DNA from: Zhihengliuella halotolerans
GTDB lineage: Bacteria; Actinomycetota; Actinomycetes; Actinomycetales; Micrococcaceae
NCBI RefSeq assembly: GCF_004217565.1
Contig: NZ_SHLA01000001.1
Span: 2,852,001-2,916,000 of the forward strand
Length of the DNA: 64,000 nucleotides
Direction: 5' to 3'
Part shown: positions 50,900 through 60,175 of the stretch, in pieces
Numbering within the stretch: the first letter of the stretch is position 1
Layout: every line of letters starts with the position of its first letter
Notes under the pieces: model-generated
What the model was told of the DNA's origin: nothing
Databases searched by the model: none
What the model saw: the letters and a program-made list of their open reading frames with translations, nothing else
Program-made: the position numbers and the translations under genes

Positions 50900-52273
50900 C
50901 TATTCGATCAGTCCTCCCGAGTCCCGCTCGGTCAGGTCGTCGACGTCCTCGCCCTGCCACTCGTCGGGCTGCCCATTGAGGTGCTCGCGGCCCTCGGGGA
51001 GGCCGGGTCGCTGAGCGTTGAGATCCCGCGGCTGCAGGGTGAACCCCTGCCAGTGCATCTCCATGGGTGATTGGTCCTCGTCGCGGGGGACGTGGTGGAA
51101 ACCGACGGCGACCCACGAGACGACGTCGTGCAGTTCCTCATCCTCGCCGTCCTCCACGAAGTCCAGAACGCCGCGGCCGCATCCGTCGCTTGTGGGGTTG
51201 TACGTGGCGAAGCGCTGGCAGTCGTCCGCGTTGGTGAAGGCGACGTCGTAGCCGGCGTCGTCCCCGTGGTGGTGCTCGTCGCGCAGCGTGGTGAACGAGT
51301 CCGTCTTCTCGAGCCCGATCTCGTAGGAGACCGGGTGGCCGTCGGCGTTGAGGGTCTCCGGGGCGAGAACGCGCCACCAGCGCCGATCGGCCTTGTGCGC
51401 GACCGCAGGGCTCTCGATGCGGCTCAGTGAGCCTTCGACGATTCTCGACTTGCGCCCCTCGTCCCCGGTCTCGACGGCGTCGTACTGTTCGACGGCCTGG
51501 GCCTGACCGTCGCCGAGGCCCCAGTCGACGCGCCAGATGGCGTTGTGCGAGTGGCTGGCCGCGTAGTCCGCCTCGCCCTCGCCGATGGGCCACCCATGGT
51601 CTTCGTCGGCGAAGTCGACGGGCGAGAGGTCGCCGGTGGCGCCGAGCTGCGGCCGGATGGTTCCGTCCGCGGTGAAGACGTACTGGCTGATGTACTCGTA
51701 CCAGCCGACCTTGGAGACGGTGTAGACGTTCCACTCGCTGGCCTGGGTCGTGGTCAGCGTCCCGTTCTCCTGCGACCGGTAGCCGAGGCCCGCATCGACA
51801 GTCGTCGAGCAGAGCACTTCGCGATCGGGCGTGAGGCCGTGGGTTCCGTCGCCGATGTTGGGGATCTCGGTGGAGTGCAGATCTCCCGTGCACTCCTGTT
51901 CCGTGAGCGTCTTCATCCAGGTGCCACCGAAGCCGGCGTCCGTGATATCGCTCGTGAGCCGTTCTCCACTGTCGTAGGGGACCTCCAGCTGGGCGATCGC
52001 GATCGTGTCGATGACGCGCTGCGATCGGCCCTCCGGGGCCTCGAAGTAGATGTCCGAGAGCACCATCCCGTGATCGGGCTCCACGCTCCAACAGAGGCTC
52101 CACCGCGCCCCGGACTCGAATTCGTGGGCCAACGGCTCGCCATCTGCGCACTCCGGCGCTGGTGACACGGGCTTCGGGCGATCGTCCGGAGTCTGACCTT
52201 CTGGTTCGGCCCCGCAAGCGGAAAGCAGCAGGAGACCTGCCACAGCGAGAGATCCCCAGCGCGTCTTGTTCAT
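50900..52273 (-). CDS. Copper amine oxidase-like lipoprotein
   Basis: A 457-residue lipoprotein from ATG 52273 (in-frame ATG at 52282 is an alternative) with lipobox LSAC at about residue 19. The body matches the copper amine oxidase catalytic domain: copper ligands HSH in ASHSHNAIWRVDWGLGDG and a distal histidine in SPMEMHWQGFTLQPRDL. The cofactor tyrosine position reads VGWYEYI instead of the usual N-Y-D/E-Y. The N2/N3 domains are absent, so it is a minimal form as seen in some Streptomyces. Whether topaquinone forms is open. Confidence 0.8.
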   Translation of the reverse strand: MNKTRWGSLAVAGLLLLSACGAEPEGQTPDDRPKPVSPAPECADGEPLAHEFESGARWSLCWSVEPDHGMVLSDIYFEAPEGRSQRVIDTIAIAQLEVPYDSGERLTSDITDAGFGGTWMKTLTEQECTGDLHSTEIPNIGDGTHGLTPDREVLCSTTVDAGLGYRSQENGTLTTTQASEWNVYTVSKVGWYEYISQYVFTADGTIRPQLGATGDLSPVDFADEDHGWPIGEGEADYAASHSHNAIWRVDWGLGDGQAQAVEQYDAVETGDEGRKSRIVEGSLSRIESPAVAHKADRRWWRVLAPETLNADGHPVSYEIGLEKTDSFTTLRDEHHHGDDAGYDVAFTNADDCQRFATYNPTSDGCGRGVLDFVEDGEDEELHDVVSWVAVGFHHVPRDEDQSPMEMHWQGFTLQPRDLNAQRPGLPEGREHLNGQPDEWQGEDVDDLTERDSGGLIE

Positions 52274-52365
52274 AGGCTTCATGCTATCGGCGTCATGCTT
52301 CGTTGCGCACACCAAGCTGTGGCGATTTACCTAGTGAGAACGAGATTTCTGGCCCTGGCCGAGGG

Positions 52366-52410
52366 CACGAAAGGGCCGCCCCTCCCGTGATGGGAGGAGC
52401 GGCCCTTCGT
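52366..52410. terminator. Strong hairpin after the giant surface-protein gene
   Basis: A long GC-rich stem (52366-52386 with 52391-52410, with two unpaired bases) closes a short loop. It lies 40 bases beyond the stop of the surface-protein gene on the minus strand and before the copper amine oxidase-like gene. No T-tract follows. Confidence 0.75.
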
Positions 52411-52449
52411 GATGCCGCGGTCAGCGGCGAGTGGCATTACCCGAAGGTA

Positions 52450-55400
52450 TTACACCTCGCGACGACCCGACTTGGAGGATGCGAAGCGGACCAGAACGGC
52501 ACCGCCCGCGATCAACAGCAGGGCCAGCAGTGCGAACATGGCCGTGGTAGCACCGGTGCTGGGGAGCTTGCCCCCACCGTTGCCGCCGTCGCCGCCGTTA
52601 GCGCCGTTACCGCCGTTACCGCCGTCGCCGCCGTTTCCACCGTTGCCGCCATCATCGTCGCCGGTGATGGTGAGCGGGGTGTCATCGGAGTTGCCGTCGT
52701 CGTCAGACGCGGTCACGACGTAGTCGCCGGGACCGGCGCCGGCCGGGAGATCGAACGTCACCGTGAAGGTGCAGTCCTCTCCGACCTCTGCCGACACGGT
52801 GTGCACCTGAGCGCCATCGGCGGTGGCGACCTCGACCGTGACGGTGCCCGGCGCGAAGCCGACGCCCGAGACGGTCACCGTGCCACCAACCCCGACGGTC
52901 GAAGGATCGACCGTAACCTCGGGATCGGCCGCGCAGGTGTCGATGGCGCCGTCGTCGAGGACGGTGTACTCGGCCGAAGCCGACTCGCCCGTCGCGACGT
53001 CGGTACCGACGACCGTGTAGTCGCCTGCCTCCGCGTCCTCGGGAACGACGACGTCGGCCGTCAGGCCACCGTCCTCGTCCGCCACGGCGTCCACGGTCGC
53101 AACCGTGTTGCCGTCAGCGTCGACCAGCTCGACCGTCACGTCGCCGTCCGGGGTGTAGCCCGCGCCCGTCGCCGTGGCGGTGTCGCCCGGAAGACCCTCG
53201 GTCGGGTCGACCGTCAGGGCGAGCTCGCCGGCCGCCAGGGCCAGAACCTCGAACGGCGTCTCCGCCGTGCCCTCGGTGTCGACATCGGTGCCGCGGATCG
53301 TGTAATCCGCACCCTCGACTGCGTCGGCGGGAACGACCAGATCCGTGAGGATCTCGCCGTTCTCGTCAGCGACGGTCTCGACCGTGGCGATCGTGTCGCC
53401 CTCGGCGTTGACCAGCTCGACCGTCACGTCGCCGTCCGAGGTGTAACCCTCGCCGGAAACGCTTGTCGATTCACCCGGCAGAGCAGCAGCCGGGTCGGCA
53501 GCGATCGTCATGACGCCTGCCGCCGGATCCAGGACCTCGAGGTCTGCGGAGCCCTCGTTGCCCTCGGAATCGACAGCCTCGACCGTGTAGTCGCCCGGCT
53601 CCGTACCTTCCGGAACCGGCAGCTCACCAACGAAGTCGCCGTTCTCATCCGTCGGAACCGTCACCGGCTCACCCACCGGGTTGCCCTCAGGGTCAACCAG
53701 CTGGATCTCGACCTCGTCGTTCGGAGCGAAGTTCTCACCCGAGACCTCAGTCGACTCGCCCGGCTCAACAGCCGTCGGATCAACAGTCACCATCGGCTCA
53801 CCGGCGGCGTCATCGTCGATCAGACCAGCATCAACCGTGTCGAGAACCGACATCTCCTCGGTCAACGTCACCACATCGGTGCGCCCGTCCTCCGGGTTCG
53901 CATCCGAATCAGTAGCGTCGTTACCCGAAGCAGCCTGCGGCGAGAAGGTCTTGCCCTCCGGCGCCACGAACTCGACGACGTAATCGCCCAGCTCCAGACC
54001 GTTCAGACCGTAGAGGCCGTTCTCATCCGTAGTATCGGAAACCGGGTCACCCGCGGCGTCCTCAACCACGTTGCCATCAGCATCGAGCAGGTTCACGACC
54101 ACGCCCTGAACACCGGACTCACCGGCATCCTGAACGCCATCAGCGTTGGTGTCGTCCCAGACGAAGTCACCAATCGAACCATCGCCCGAGCCCGGAACCA
54201 GGACCTCGAGCGGCGCGGAGCCCTCGTTGCCCTCGGAGTCCACAGCCTCGACCGTGTAGTCGCCCGGCTCCGTACCTTCCGGAACCGGCAGCTCACCAAC
54301 GAAGTCACCGTTCTCATCCGTCGGAACCGTCACCGGCTCACCCACCGGGTTGCCCTCAGGGTCAACCAGCTGGATCTCGACCTCGTCGTTCGGAGCGAAG
54401 TTCTCACCCGAGACCTCAGTCGACTCGCCCGGCTCAACAGCCGTCGGATCAACAGTCACCATCGGCTCACCGGCGGCGTCATCGTCGATCAGACCAGCAT
54501 CAACCGTGTCGAGAACCGACATCTCCTCGGTCAACGTCACCACATCGGTGCGCCCGTCCTCCGGGTTCGCATCCGAATCAGTAGCGTCGTTACCCGAAGC
54601 AGCCTGCGGCGAGAAGGTCTTGCCCTCCGGCGCCACGAACTCGACGACGTAATCGCCCAGCTCCAGACCGTTCAGACCGTAGAGGCCGTTCTCATCCGTA
54701 GTATCGGAAACCGGGTCACCCGCGGCGTCCTCAACCACGTTGCCATCAGCATCGAGCAGGTTCACGACCACGCCCTGAACACCGGACTCACCGGCATCCT
54801 GAACGCCATCAGCGTTGGTGTCGTCCCAGACGAAGTCACCAATCGAACCATCGCCCGAGCCCGGAACCAGGACCTCGAGCGGCGCGGAGCCCTCGTTGCC
54901 CTCGGAGTCCACAGCCTCGACCGTGTAGTCGCCCGGCTCCGTACCTTCCGGAACCGGCAGCTCACCAACGAAGTCGCCGTTCTCATCCGTCGGAACCGTC
55001 ACCGGCTCACCCACCGGGTTGCCCTCAGGGTCAACCAGCTGGATCTCGACCTGATCGTTCGGAGCGAAGTTCTCGCCCGACACCTCAGTCGACTCGCCCG
55101 GCTCAACAGCCGTCGGATCAACAGTCACCATCGGCTCGGCCGTACCCGGCTCGAGAACCTCGAACGGAGCATCGATCGACTGCTCAGTGGCAGGATCCGT
55201 GGCCTCGACCACGTAGTCCGGCCCCGGAACAGCATCCTCGGGAACAACCAGATCCGTCAGGATCTCGCCGTTCTCGTCAGCAGGAGTGACAACCTCGGTC
55301 ACCGGGTTGCCCTCAGCGTCGAGCAGCTCGACAGTGATGTCCTCACCCGGCGTGAAACCGGTACCGGAGATCTCCGTCGTCTCGCCCGGCTCAACAGCAG

Positions 55401-58400
55401 CCGGGTTCGGCGTGAGCGTCATGACGCCAGCCGCCGGATCCAGGACCTCGAGGTCTGCGGAGCCCTCGTTGCCCTCGGAATCGACAGCCTCGACCGTGTA
55501 ATCGCCCGGCTCAGCATCCTCAGGAACGGTCAGCGGCGTCGTGAAGTTGCCCTCCTCGTCCGTCGGAACCGTCACCGGATCGCCTACCGGGTTGCCCTCA
55601 GGGTCAACCAGCTGAACATCAACCGAATCGTTCGGAGCGAAGTTCTCACCCGTCACGTCGGTCGACTCGCCCGGCTCAACAGCCGTCGGATCAACAGTCA
55701 CCATCGGCTCACCGGCGGCGTCAGCGTCGATCAGACCAGCATCAACCGTGTCGAGAACCGACATCTCCTCGGTCAACGTCACCACATCGGTGCGCCCGTC
55801 CTCCGGGTTCGCATCCGAATCAGTAGCGTCGTTACCCGAAGCAGCCTGCGGCGAGAAGGTCTTGCCCTCCGGCGCCACGAACTCGACGACGTAGTCGCCA
55901 ACCTCGAGACCAGCCAGAGCGTAGTTGCCGTTCTCATCCGTGGTGTCGGAGACCGGGTTGCCCTCGGCATCCTCAACCACGTTGCCATCAGCATCGAGCA
56001 GGTTGACGACCACGTCCGGAACACCGGGCTCGCCGGCATCCTGAACGCCATCAGCGTTGGTGTCGTCCCAGACGAAGTCACCGATCGAACCGATACCGGC
56101 GGCGTCATCGTCGATCAGACCAGCATCAACCGTGTCGAGAACCGACATCTCCTCGGTCAGCATCACCACATCGGTGCGCCCGTCCTCCGGGTTCGCATCC
56201 GAATCAGTAGCGTCGTTACCCGAAGCAGCCTGCGGCGAGAAGGTCTTGCCCTCCGGCGCCACGAACTCGACGACGTAATCGCCCAGCTCCAGGCCGTCTA
56301 GGGCGTAGTTGCCGTTCTCATCCGTCAGCGTGGCCACCGGGTTGCCCTCAGCGTCCTCAACCGGGTTGCCCTCAGCATCGAGCAGGTTGACAGCGACATC
56401 CGGAACACCGGCCTCGCCCTCGTCCTGGACACCGTCAGCGTTGGAGTCATCCCAGACGAAGTCGCCGATCGAACCCTCACCGGCACCCGTGCCCGGCTCG
56501 AGAACCTCGAACGGAGCATCGATCGACTGCTCAGTGACAGGATCCGTGGCCTCGACCACGTAGTCCGGCCCCGGAACAGCATCCTCGGGAACAACCAGAT
56601 CCGTCAGGATCTCGCCGTTCTCGTCAGCAGGAGTGACAACCTCGGTCACCGGGTTGCCCTCAGCGTCGAGCAGCTCGACAGTGATGTCCTCACCCGGCGT
56701 GAAACCGGTACCGGAGATCTCCGTCGTCTCGCCCGGCTCAACAGCAGCCGGGTTCGGCGTGAGCGTCATGACGCCAGCCGCCGGATCCAGGACCTCGAGG
56801 TCTGCGGAGCCCTCGTTGCCCTCGGAATCGACAGCCTCGACCGTGTAATCGCCCGGCTCAGCATCCTCAGGAACGGTCAGCGGCGTCGTGAAGTTGCCCT
56901 CCTCGTCCGTCGGAACCGTCACCGGATCGCCTACCGGGTTGCCCTCAGGGTCAACCAGCTGAACATCAACCGAATCGTTCGGAGCGAAGTTCTCACCCGT
57001 CACGTCGGTCGACTCGCCCGGCTCAACAGCCGTCGGATCAACCGACACCGTCGGCTCAATGCCCGTCGGCTCAGTCACGGTCAACACTGCCTCAGCAGTC
57101 TCGCCCGTCGTGTCATCCGTGCCGACAACCGTGTAGTCGCCCGGCTCGGCATCCTCAGGAACCGGAACCTCGACGGTGAAAGCACCATCCGCGTCCGTGT
57201 CCGCCGGGATCGGATCCCCGACATCAGTACCAGCCGGATCAACCAGCTGAACCGTCGCGGTCGAATCCGGGGTGTAGCCGGTGCCGTCCGCAGTCGTCGG
57301 ATCACCAGCAGGAACCTCGGTCGGATCCAGCACGATCGCCGGATCAATGCCCGTCGGCTCAGTCACGGTCAACACTGCCTCAGCAGTCTCGCCCGTCGTG
57401 TCATCCGTGCCGACAACCGTGTAGTCGCCCGGCTCGGCATCCTCAGGAACCGGAACCTCGACGGTGAAAGCACCATCTGGATCCGTGTCCGCCGGGATCG
57501 GATCCCCGACATCAGTACCAGCCGGATCAACCAGCTGAACCGTCGCGGTCGAATCCGGGGTGTAGCCGGTGCCGTCCGCAGTCGTCGGATCACCAGCAGG
57601 AACCTCGGTCGGATCCAGCACGATCGCCGGAGCACCGGGCTCGGTGACCGTCAGTGCTGCATCCGTGAACTCACCGGTGGTGTCATCCGTACCGACCACC
57701 GTGTAGTCGCCCGGCTCGGAACCCTCGGGAACCGGAACCACGGCGGTGAAAGTCCCCTCCGCGTCCGTGTCCGCCGGGATCGGATCCCCGACATCAGTAC
57801 CAGCCGGATCAACCAGCTGCACGGTTGCGGTCGAATCCGGGGTGTAGCCCGTACCCGTTGCTTCAGTAGATTCGCCAGCCGGAACGGTCGGCGGATCAAG
57901 GCCGATGTTCAGTTCCAGGACGTCTGGCTCGGTGACCGTGATGTTCTCCGAAACCATGGTGTCCGTGGCGACGTCCGTCGCCTGGACGATGTAGTCGCCA
58001 GGCTCGGTGCCGGCCGGAACCGGGAGCTCGGTCGACGGGAAGTCGCCGTTCTCATCCGTCGTCACCGGGACCACGTCGCCGACGGGGGTGCCCTCGGCGT
58101 CCGTCAACTGGAGCTCCACGTCGCTGTCCGGGGTGAAACCCGTGCCGTCGACGTTTGTGGAGTCACCCGCGGGAACCTCGGTCGGGTCGACCGTGATCGC
58201 CGGATCGATCTCCGCGAACAGGTTGCAGGCGTCCATGCGGACACCCGAGTTGCCGAAGCTCAAACGAGCGCCGTCGACAACTCCCAGAACGCCGAAGCTC
58301 AGCGCAGAGACTTCGTGGGTGCCCTTGAACTCCGTACCGTCCGGTGCCGTGCACATCGTCGGCTCCGGCTGGTGGTTGATCTGGACCGAGAACACGTTGT

Positions 58401-59847
58401 CCGCGAACAGCTCCAGGAATGGATCCACCAGAGCGCGAGCCGGGATGGTGATCGAGTCCGTCTTGATGAGCTCGAAGATGTCGTAAAGGATCTGCCCGTC
58501 GTCGGCCAGCAGCGTGTCGGCGACCGTCGTTGCGAGAGTCTCCATCAGCGGCTGAACAACGGTCTCGAAGCCGTCGAGCGTAGCGCAAAGCACTCCACCG
58601 CCGAGCCCCTCAGACGCACAAGCAGTCGACGTGTACGTTCCATCGAGGCTCACCGAGAACGTCTTCGATGCGGAGCTTCCAACGGCGCTCGCTTCAGCGT
58701 CCACGTTGATCGTGATGGCATCGAGCGACGCAGCAACTGCGCCGACGGCGATGTGAATGGCATTCTCAATCACGTCGTGGATCGAGTCCGCGATCATCGG
58801 GTAGATGTCCGAGTCGATGATCTCGGTGTTCGGCCACTGGTTGTTCAGGCCCTCGGGGGCCGGGTTTCCGTCGGGGCCCGTCCGAGCGCCCTCGTCATTG
58901 CCCATGAACTCGGCGATGTCGATGTAGATCGTTCCCGAACCCAGGTCGATGTCGAGAATGCTCGTCTCTGCCGTTAGGTCTTCAGACAGCAGAGCCTCTT
59001 CGACGGCGCCGGCGACGTTCGACTCGATACTCACGTCCGCAGTGACACCTGCAGGCAGGACCGACAAGATCGGATCCAGCAGGTTGGCGGCCTCCATGAT
59101 GGTGTTGACGGAATCTTCGATCGCGCCGTCGACCGCGGAGATCGCGTCGAGCATCTGCGCCATCGCGGCCGCGAAGGCGTCAGAGCGAAGGCCGACGAGC
59201 AAGTCGCCGACCTTGTACTGACCGTCGCCGGTGTGTTCGGCGTCCGGGTTCACGAAGGCGCCGTCGACAGCCTGCACCTCGGAGCCCAGTGCCCCGAATT
59301 CGATCCAGGCTTCGTCGACGCCGGGAATGGCGCCGAAACCGATGGAGTCGGCGAGCTGGACCATATCGATCCGGGCGTTGTCCATGTCGGCGGTGTCGAG
59401 ATTGTCGAGCGTCAACGAACCGTCGGCTCCGACGGTGGTGCTGATCGCCCGCGCGTCCTGCGGTGACGTCGCCTCCGACAGCGACTGCAGGACGCCGAGT
59501 TCGCCGAAGTCCAGAATGCTGGTGACGGGAATGTCGATACCGCCCAGCGTGACGACCTCGCTGCCCAGCAACGTGGCGTCGAGCGCCTGGTTGTCGGGAC
59601 CCGGGTTCGACGGGAACGTCGCGCGCGACAGACCGCCTCCGGCCAGTTCCTGGCCGAGCAATTGCGAATCGACAATGCTCGCTGACGATTCCGCCGGCTC
59701 CTCCGGAGCCGTATTCACGTCAGCGAACGCAGGAAGTCCGTATCCCGCAACAGCCAGCGTCGAAGCGACGCCGATGGCGAGAGACCTCCTCAGTCCTCTT
59801 TTGAGCTCTGCACCTTTCAGATGCGAGCGCGGCTTTTTAGTACTCAC
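52450..59847 (-). CDS. Giant sortase-anchored surface protein with tandem Ig-like and SdrD B-like repeats
   Basis: A 2465-residue protein starting at GTG 59847 behind GGGAGGG. It has a signal peptide (about 1-43), a choice-of-anchor-G-like N-terminal domain to about residue 545, four Ig-like units (DPTEVPAGDPTTADGTGYTPD) and a long alternation of Ig-like (DPTAVEPGES...GDYTVEAVDSEGNEG) and SdrD B-like (GSIGDFVWDDTNADGVQDAGE) modules. A Gly/Asn linker leads to the sortase motif LPSTG, a membrane segment and RREV. The protein is very acidic. Asp/Asn-rich loops suggest Ca2+ binding. It probably acts in adhesion or as a cell-surface layer; no sortase gene is nearby. Confidence 0.9.
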   Translation of the reverse strand: MSTKKPRSHLKGAELKRGLRRSLAIGVASTLAVAGYGLPAFADVNTAPEEPAESSASIVDSQLLGQELAGGGLSRATFPSNPGPDNQALDATLLGSEVVTLGGIDIPVTSILDFGELGVLQSLSEATSPQDARAISTTVGADGSLTLDNLDTADMDNARIDMVQLADSIGFGAIPGVDEAWIEFGALGSEVQAVDGAFVNPDAEHTGDGQYKVGDLLVGLRSDAFAAAMAQMLDAISAVDGAIEDSVNTIMEAANLLDPILSVLPAGVTADVSIESNVAGAVEEALLSEDLTAETSILDIDLGSGTIYIDIAEFMGNDEGARTGPDGNPAPEGLNNQWPNTEIIDSDIYPMIADSIHDVIENAIHIAVGAVAASLDAITINVDAEASAVGSSASKTFSVSLDGTYTSTACASEGLGGGVLCATLDGFETVVQPLMETLATTVADTLLADDGQILYDIFELIKTDSITIPARALVDPFLELFADNVFSVQINHQPEPTMCTAPDGTEFKGTHEVSALSFGVLGVVDGARLSFGNSGVRMDACNLFAEIDPAITVDPTEVPAGDSTNVDGTGFTPDSDVELQLTDAEGTPVGDVVPVTTDENGDFPSTELPVPAGTEPGDYIVQATDVATDTMVSENITVTEPDVLELNIGLDPPTVPAGESTEATGTGYTPDSTATVQLVDPAGTDVGDPIPADTDAEGTFTAVVPVPEGSEPGDYTVVGTDDTTGEFTDAALTVTEPGAPAIVLDPTEVPAGDPTTADGTGYTPDSTATVQLVDPAGTDVGDPIPADTDPDGAFTVEVPVPEDAEPGDYTVVGTDDTTGETAEAVLTVTEPTGIDPAIVLDPTEVPAGDPTTADGTGYTPDSTATVQLVDPAGTDVGDPIPADTDADGAFTVEVPVPEDAEPGDYTVVGTDDTTGETAEAVLTVTEPTGIEPTVSVDPTAVEPGESTDVTGENFAPNDSVDVQLVDPEGNPVGDPVTVPTDEEGNFTTPLTVPEDAEPGDYTVEAVDSEGNEGSADLEVLDPAAGVMTLTPNPAAVEPGETTEISGTGFTPGEDITVELLDAEGNPVTEVVTPADENGEILTDLVVPEDAVPGPDYVVEATDPVTEQSIDAPFEVLEPGTGAGEGSIGDFVWDDSNADGVQDEGEAGVPDVAVNLLDAEGNPVEDAEGNPVATLTDENGNYALDGLELGDYVVEFVAPEGKTFSPQAASGNDATDSDANPEDGRTDVVMLTEEMSVLDTVDAGLIDDDAAGIGSIGDFVWDDTNADGVQDAGEPGVPDVVVNLLDADGNVVEDAEGNPVSDTTDENGNYALAGLEVGDYVVEFVAPEGKTFSPQAASGNDATDSDANPEDGRTDVVTLTEEMSVLDTVDAGLIDADAAGEPMVTVDPTAVEPGESTDVTGENFAPNDSVDVQLVDPEGNPVGDPVTVPTDEEGNFTTPLTVPEDAEPGDYTVEAVDSEGNEGSADLEVLDPAAGVMTLTPNPAAVEPGETTEISGTGFTPGEDITVELLDAEGNPVTEVVTPADENGEILTDLVVPEDAVPGPDYVVEATDPATEQSIDAPFEVLEPGTAEPMVTVDPTAVEPGESTEVSGENFAPNDQVEIQLVDPEGNPVGEPVTVPTDENGDFVGELPVPEGTEPGDYTVEAVDSEGNEGSAPLEVLVPGSGDGSIGDFVWDDTNADGVQDAGESGVQGVVVNLLDADGNVVEDAAGDPVSDTTDENGLYGLNGLELGDYVVEFVAPEGKTFSPQAASGNDATDSDANPEDGRTDVVTLTEEMSVLDTVDAGLIDDDAAGEPMVTVDPTAVEPGESTEVSGENFAPNDEVEIQLVDPEGNPVGEPVTVPTDENGDFVGELPVPEGTEPGDYTVEAVDSEGNEGSAPLEVLVPGSGDGSIGDFVWDDTNADGVQDAGESGVQGVVVNLLDADGNVVEDAAGDPVSDTTDENGLYGLNGLELGDYVVEFVAPEGKTFSPQAASGNDATDSDANPEDGRTDVVTLTEEMSVLDTVDAGLIDDDAAGEPMVTVDPTAVEPGESTEVSGENFAPNDEVEIQLVDPEGNPVGEPVTVPTDENGDFVGELPVPEGTEPGDYTVEAVDSEGNEGSADLEVLDPAAGVMTIAADPAAALPGESTSVSGEGYTSDGDVTVELVNAEGDTIATVETVADENGEILTDLVVPADAVEGADYTIRGTDVDTEGTAETPFEVLALAAGELALTVDPTEGLPGDTATATGAGYTPDGDVTVELVDADGNTVATVDAVADEDGGLTADVVVPEDAEAGDYTVVGTDVATGESASAEYTVLDDGAIDTCAADPEVTVDPSTVGVGGTVTVSGVGFAPGTVTVEVATADGAQVHTVSAEVGEDCTFTVTFDLPAGAGPGDYVVTASDDDGNSDDTPLTITGDDDGGNGGNGGDGGNGGNGANGGDGGNGGGKLPSTGATTAMFALLALLLIAGGAVLVRFASSKSGRREV
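53574..55135 (-). repeat. Tandem 669-bp repeat inside the surface-protein gene
   Basis: The segments 53574-54242 and 54243-54911 are almost identical at the DNA level (offset 669 bases, 223 codons). A third partial copy runs to about 55135. Each unit encodes one Ig-like plus one SdrD B-like domain. Conservation includes silent positions, which points to recent duplication. Confidence 0.88.
55144..57041 (-). repeat. Two near-identical copies of a ~550-bp block inside the surface-protein gene
   Basis: 55144-55694 and 56491-57041 match with an offset of 1347 bases and only scattered differences. The block covers two Ig-like domains. The intervening region carries two SdrD B-like domains related to the 669-base units. 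Confidence 0.82.
57041..57900 (-). repeat. 288-bp Ig-like tandem repeat inside the surface-protein gene
   Basis: Two copies offset by 288 bases (96 codons), about 57041-57328 and 57329-57616, are nearly identical. A third unit to about 57900 is more diverged. Each encodes one DPTEVPAGDPTTADGTGYTPD-type domain. Confidence 0.82.
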
Positions 59848-60175
59848 TAGCCCTCCCAGTTGAGTTCCTGAAGTGTGGTGCCGCCCCCCTCAAAAAGGTG
59901 GCACCGATTCAAAACTCAACACGAAGTGGCAGTGGAACACAAGACTTTTCATAGACATTTCACAGAAATGTCTGATTTGGACTTGACTAGGCGAATCTTG
60001 TGACGCGCCCATTCGTAGACTGGCCTCCGACACTCGGGGCAGCACGTCTAGACTTGTCCGCTAAGGTTTTAGGTACGCCTAAAAGGAAAGCGTGCGATAT
60101 TCTCTCGCGGCAAGCTGGGGTCGTAATCGATTGAAGGTTCAAATGAAATAGTTGGCCCTCAGTGCCATACGATCA
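59848..60175. other. Intergenic region upstream of the surface-protein gene
   Basis: This 328-base stretch is AT-richer than its surroundings and should hold the promoter of the surface-protein gene on the minus strand. It contains the palindrome at 60067-60084 and a 19-codon ORF (GTG 60092 to TAG 60151) behind AAGG, which is too short to call a gene. Nothing else is evident. Confidence 0.5.
60067..60084. promoter_or_regulatory. Palindrome resembling a DtxR/IdeR iron box
   Basis: TTTTAGGTACGCCTAAAA is a perfect palindrome with TTAGG/CCTAA half-sites around TACG. Iron boxes of DtxR-type regulators use TTAGG half-sites, but the usual spacing is longer, so the match is partial. It lies about 220 bases upstream of the surface-protein start. 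Confidence 0.45.

Noticed and set aside
52303-56301. 1332-codon open frame on the plus strand with repeated HRVALRVNQLD-type segments
   Set aside because: Its repeats are simply the antisense image of the surface-protein repeats, and it has no ribosome binding site or signal of its own.
53574-57900. Possible CRISPR or satellite array
   Set aside because: The repeats are hundreds of bases long, contiguous and coding, with no short spacers.
60092-60151. 19-codon gene
   Set aside because: Too short and without a family; kept only as part of an intergenic observation.
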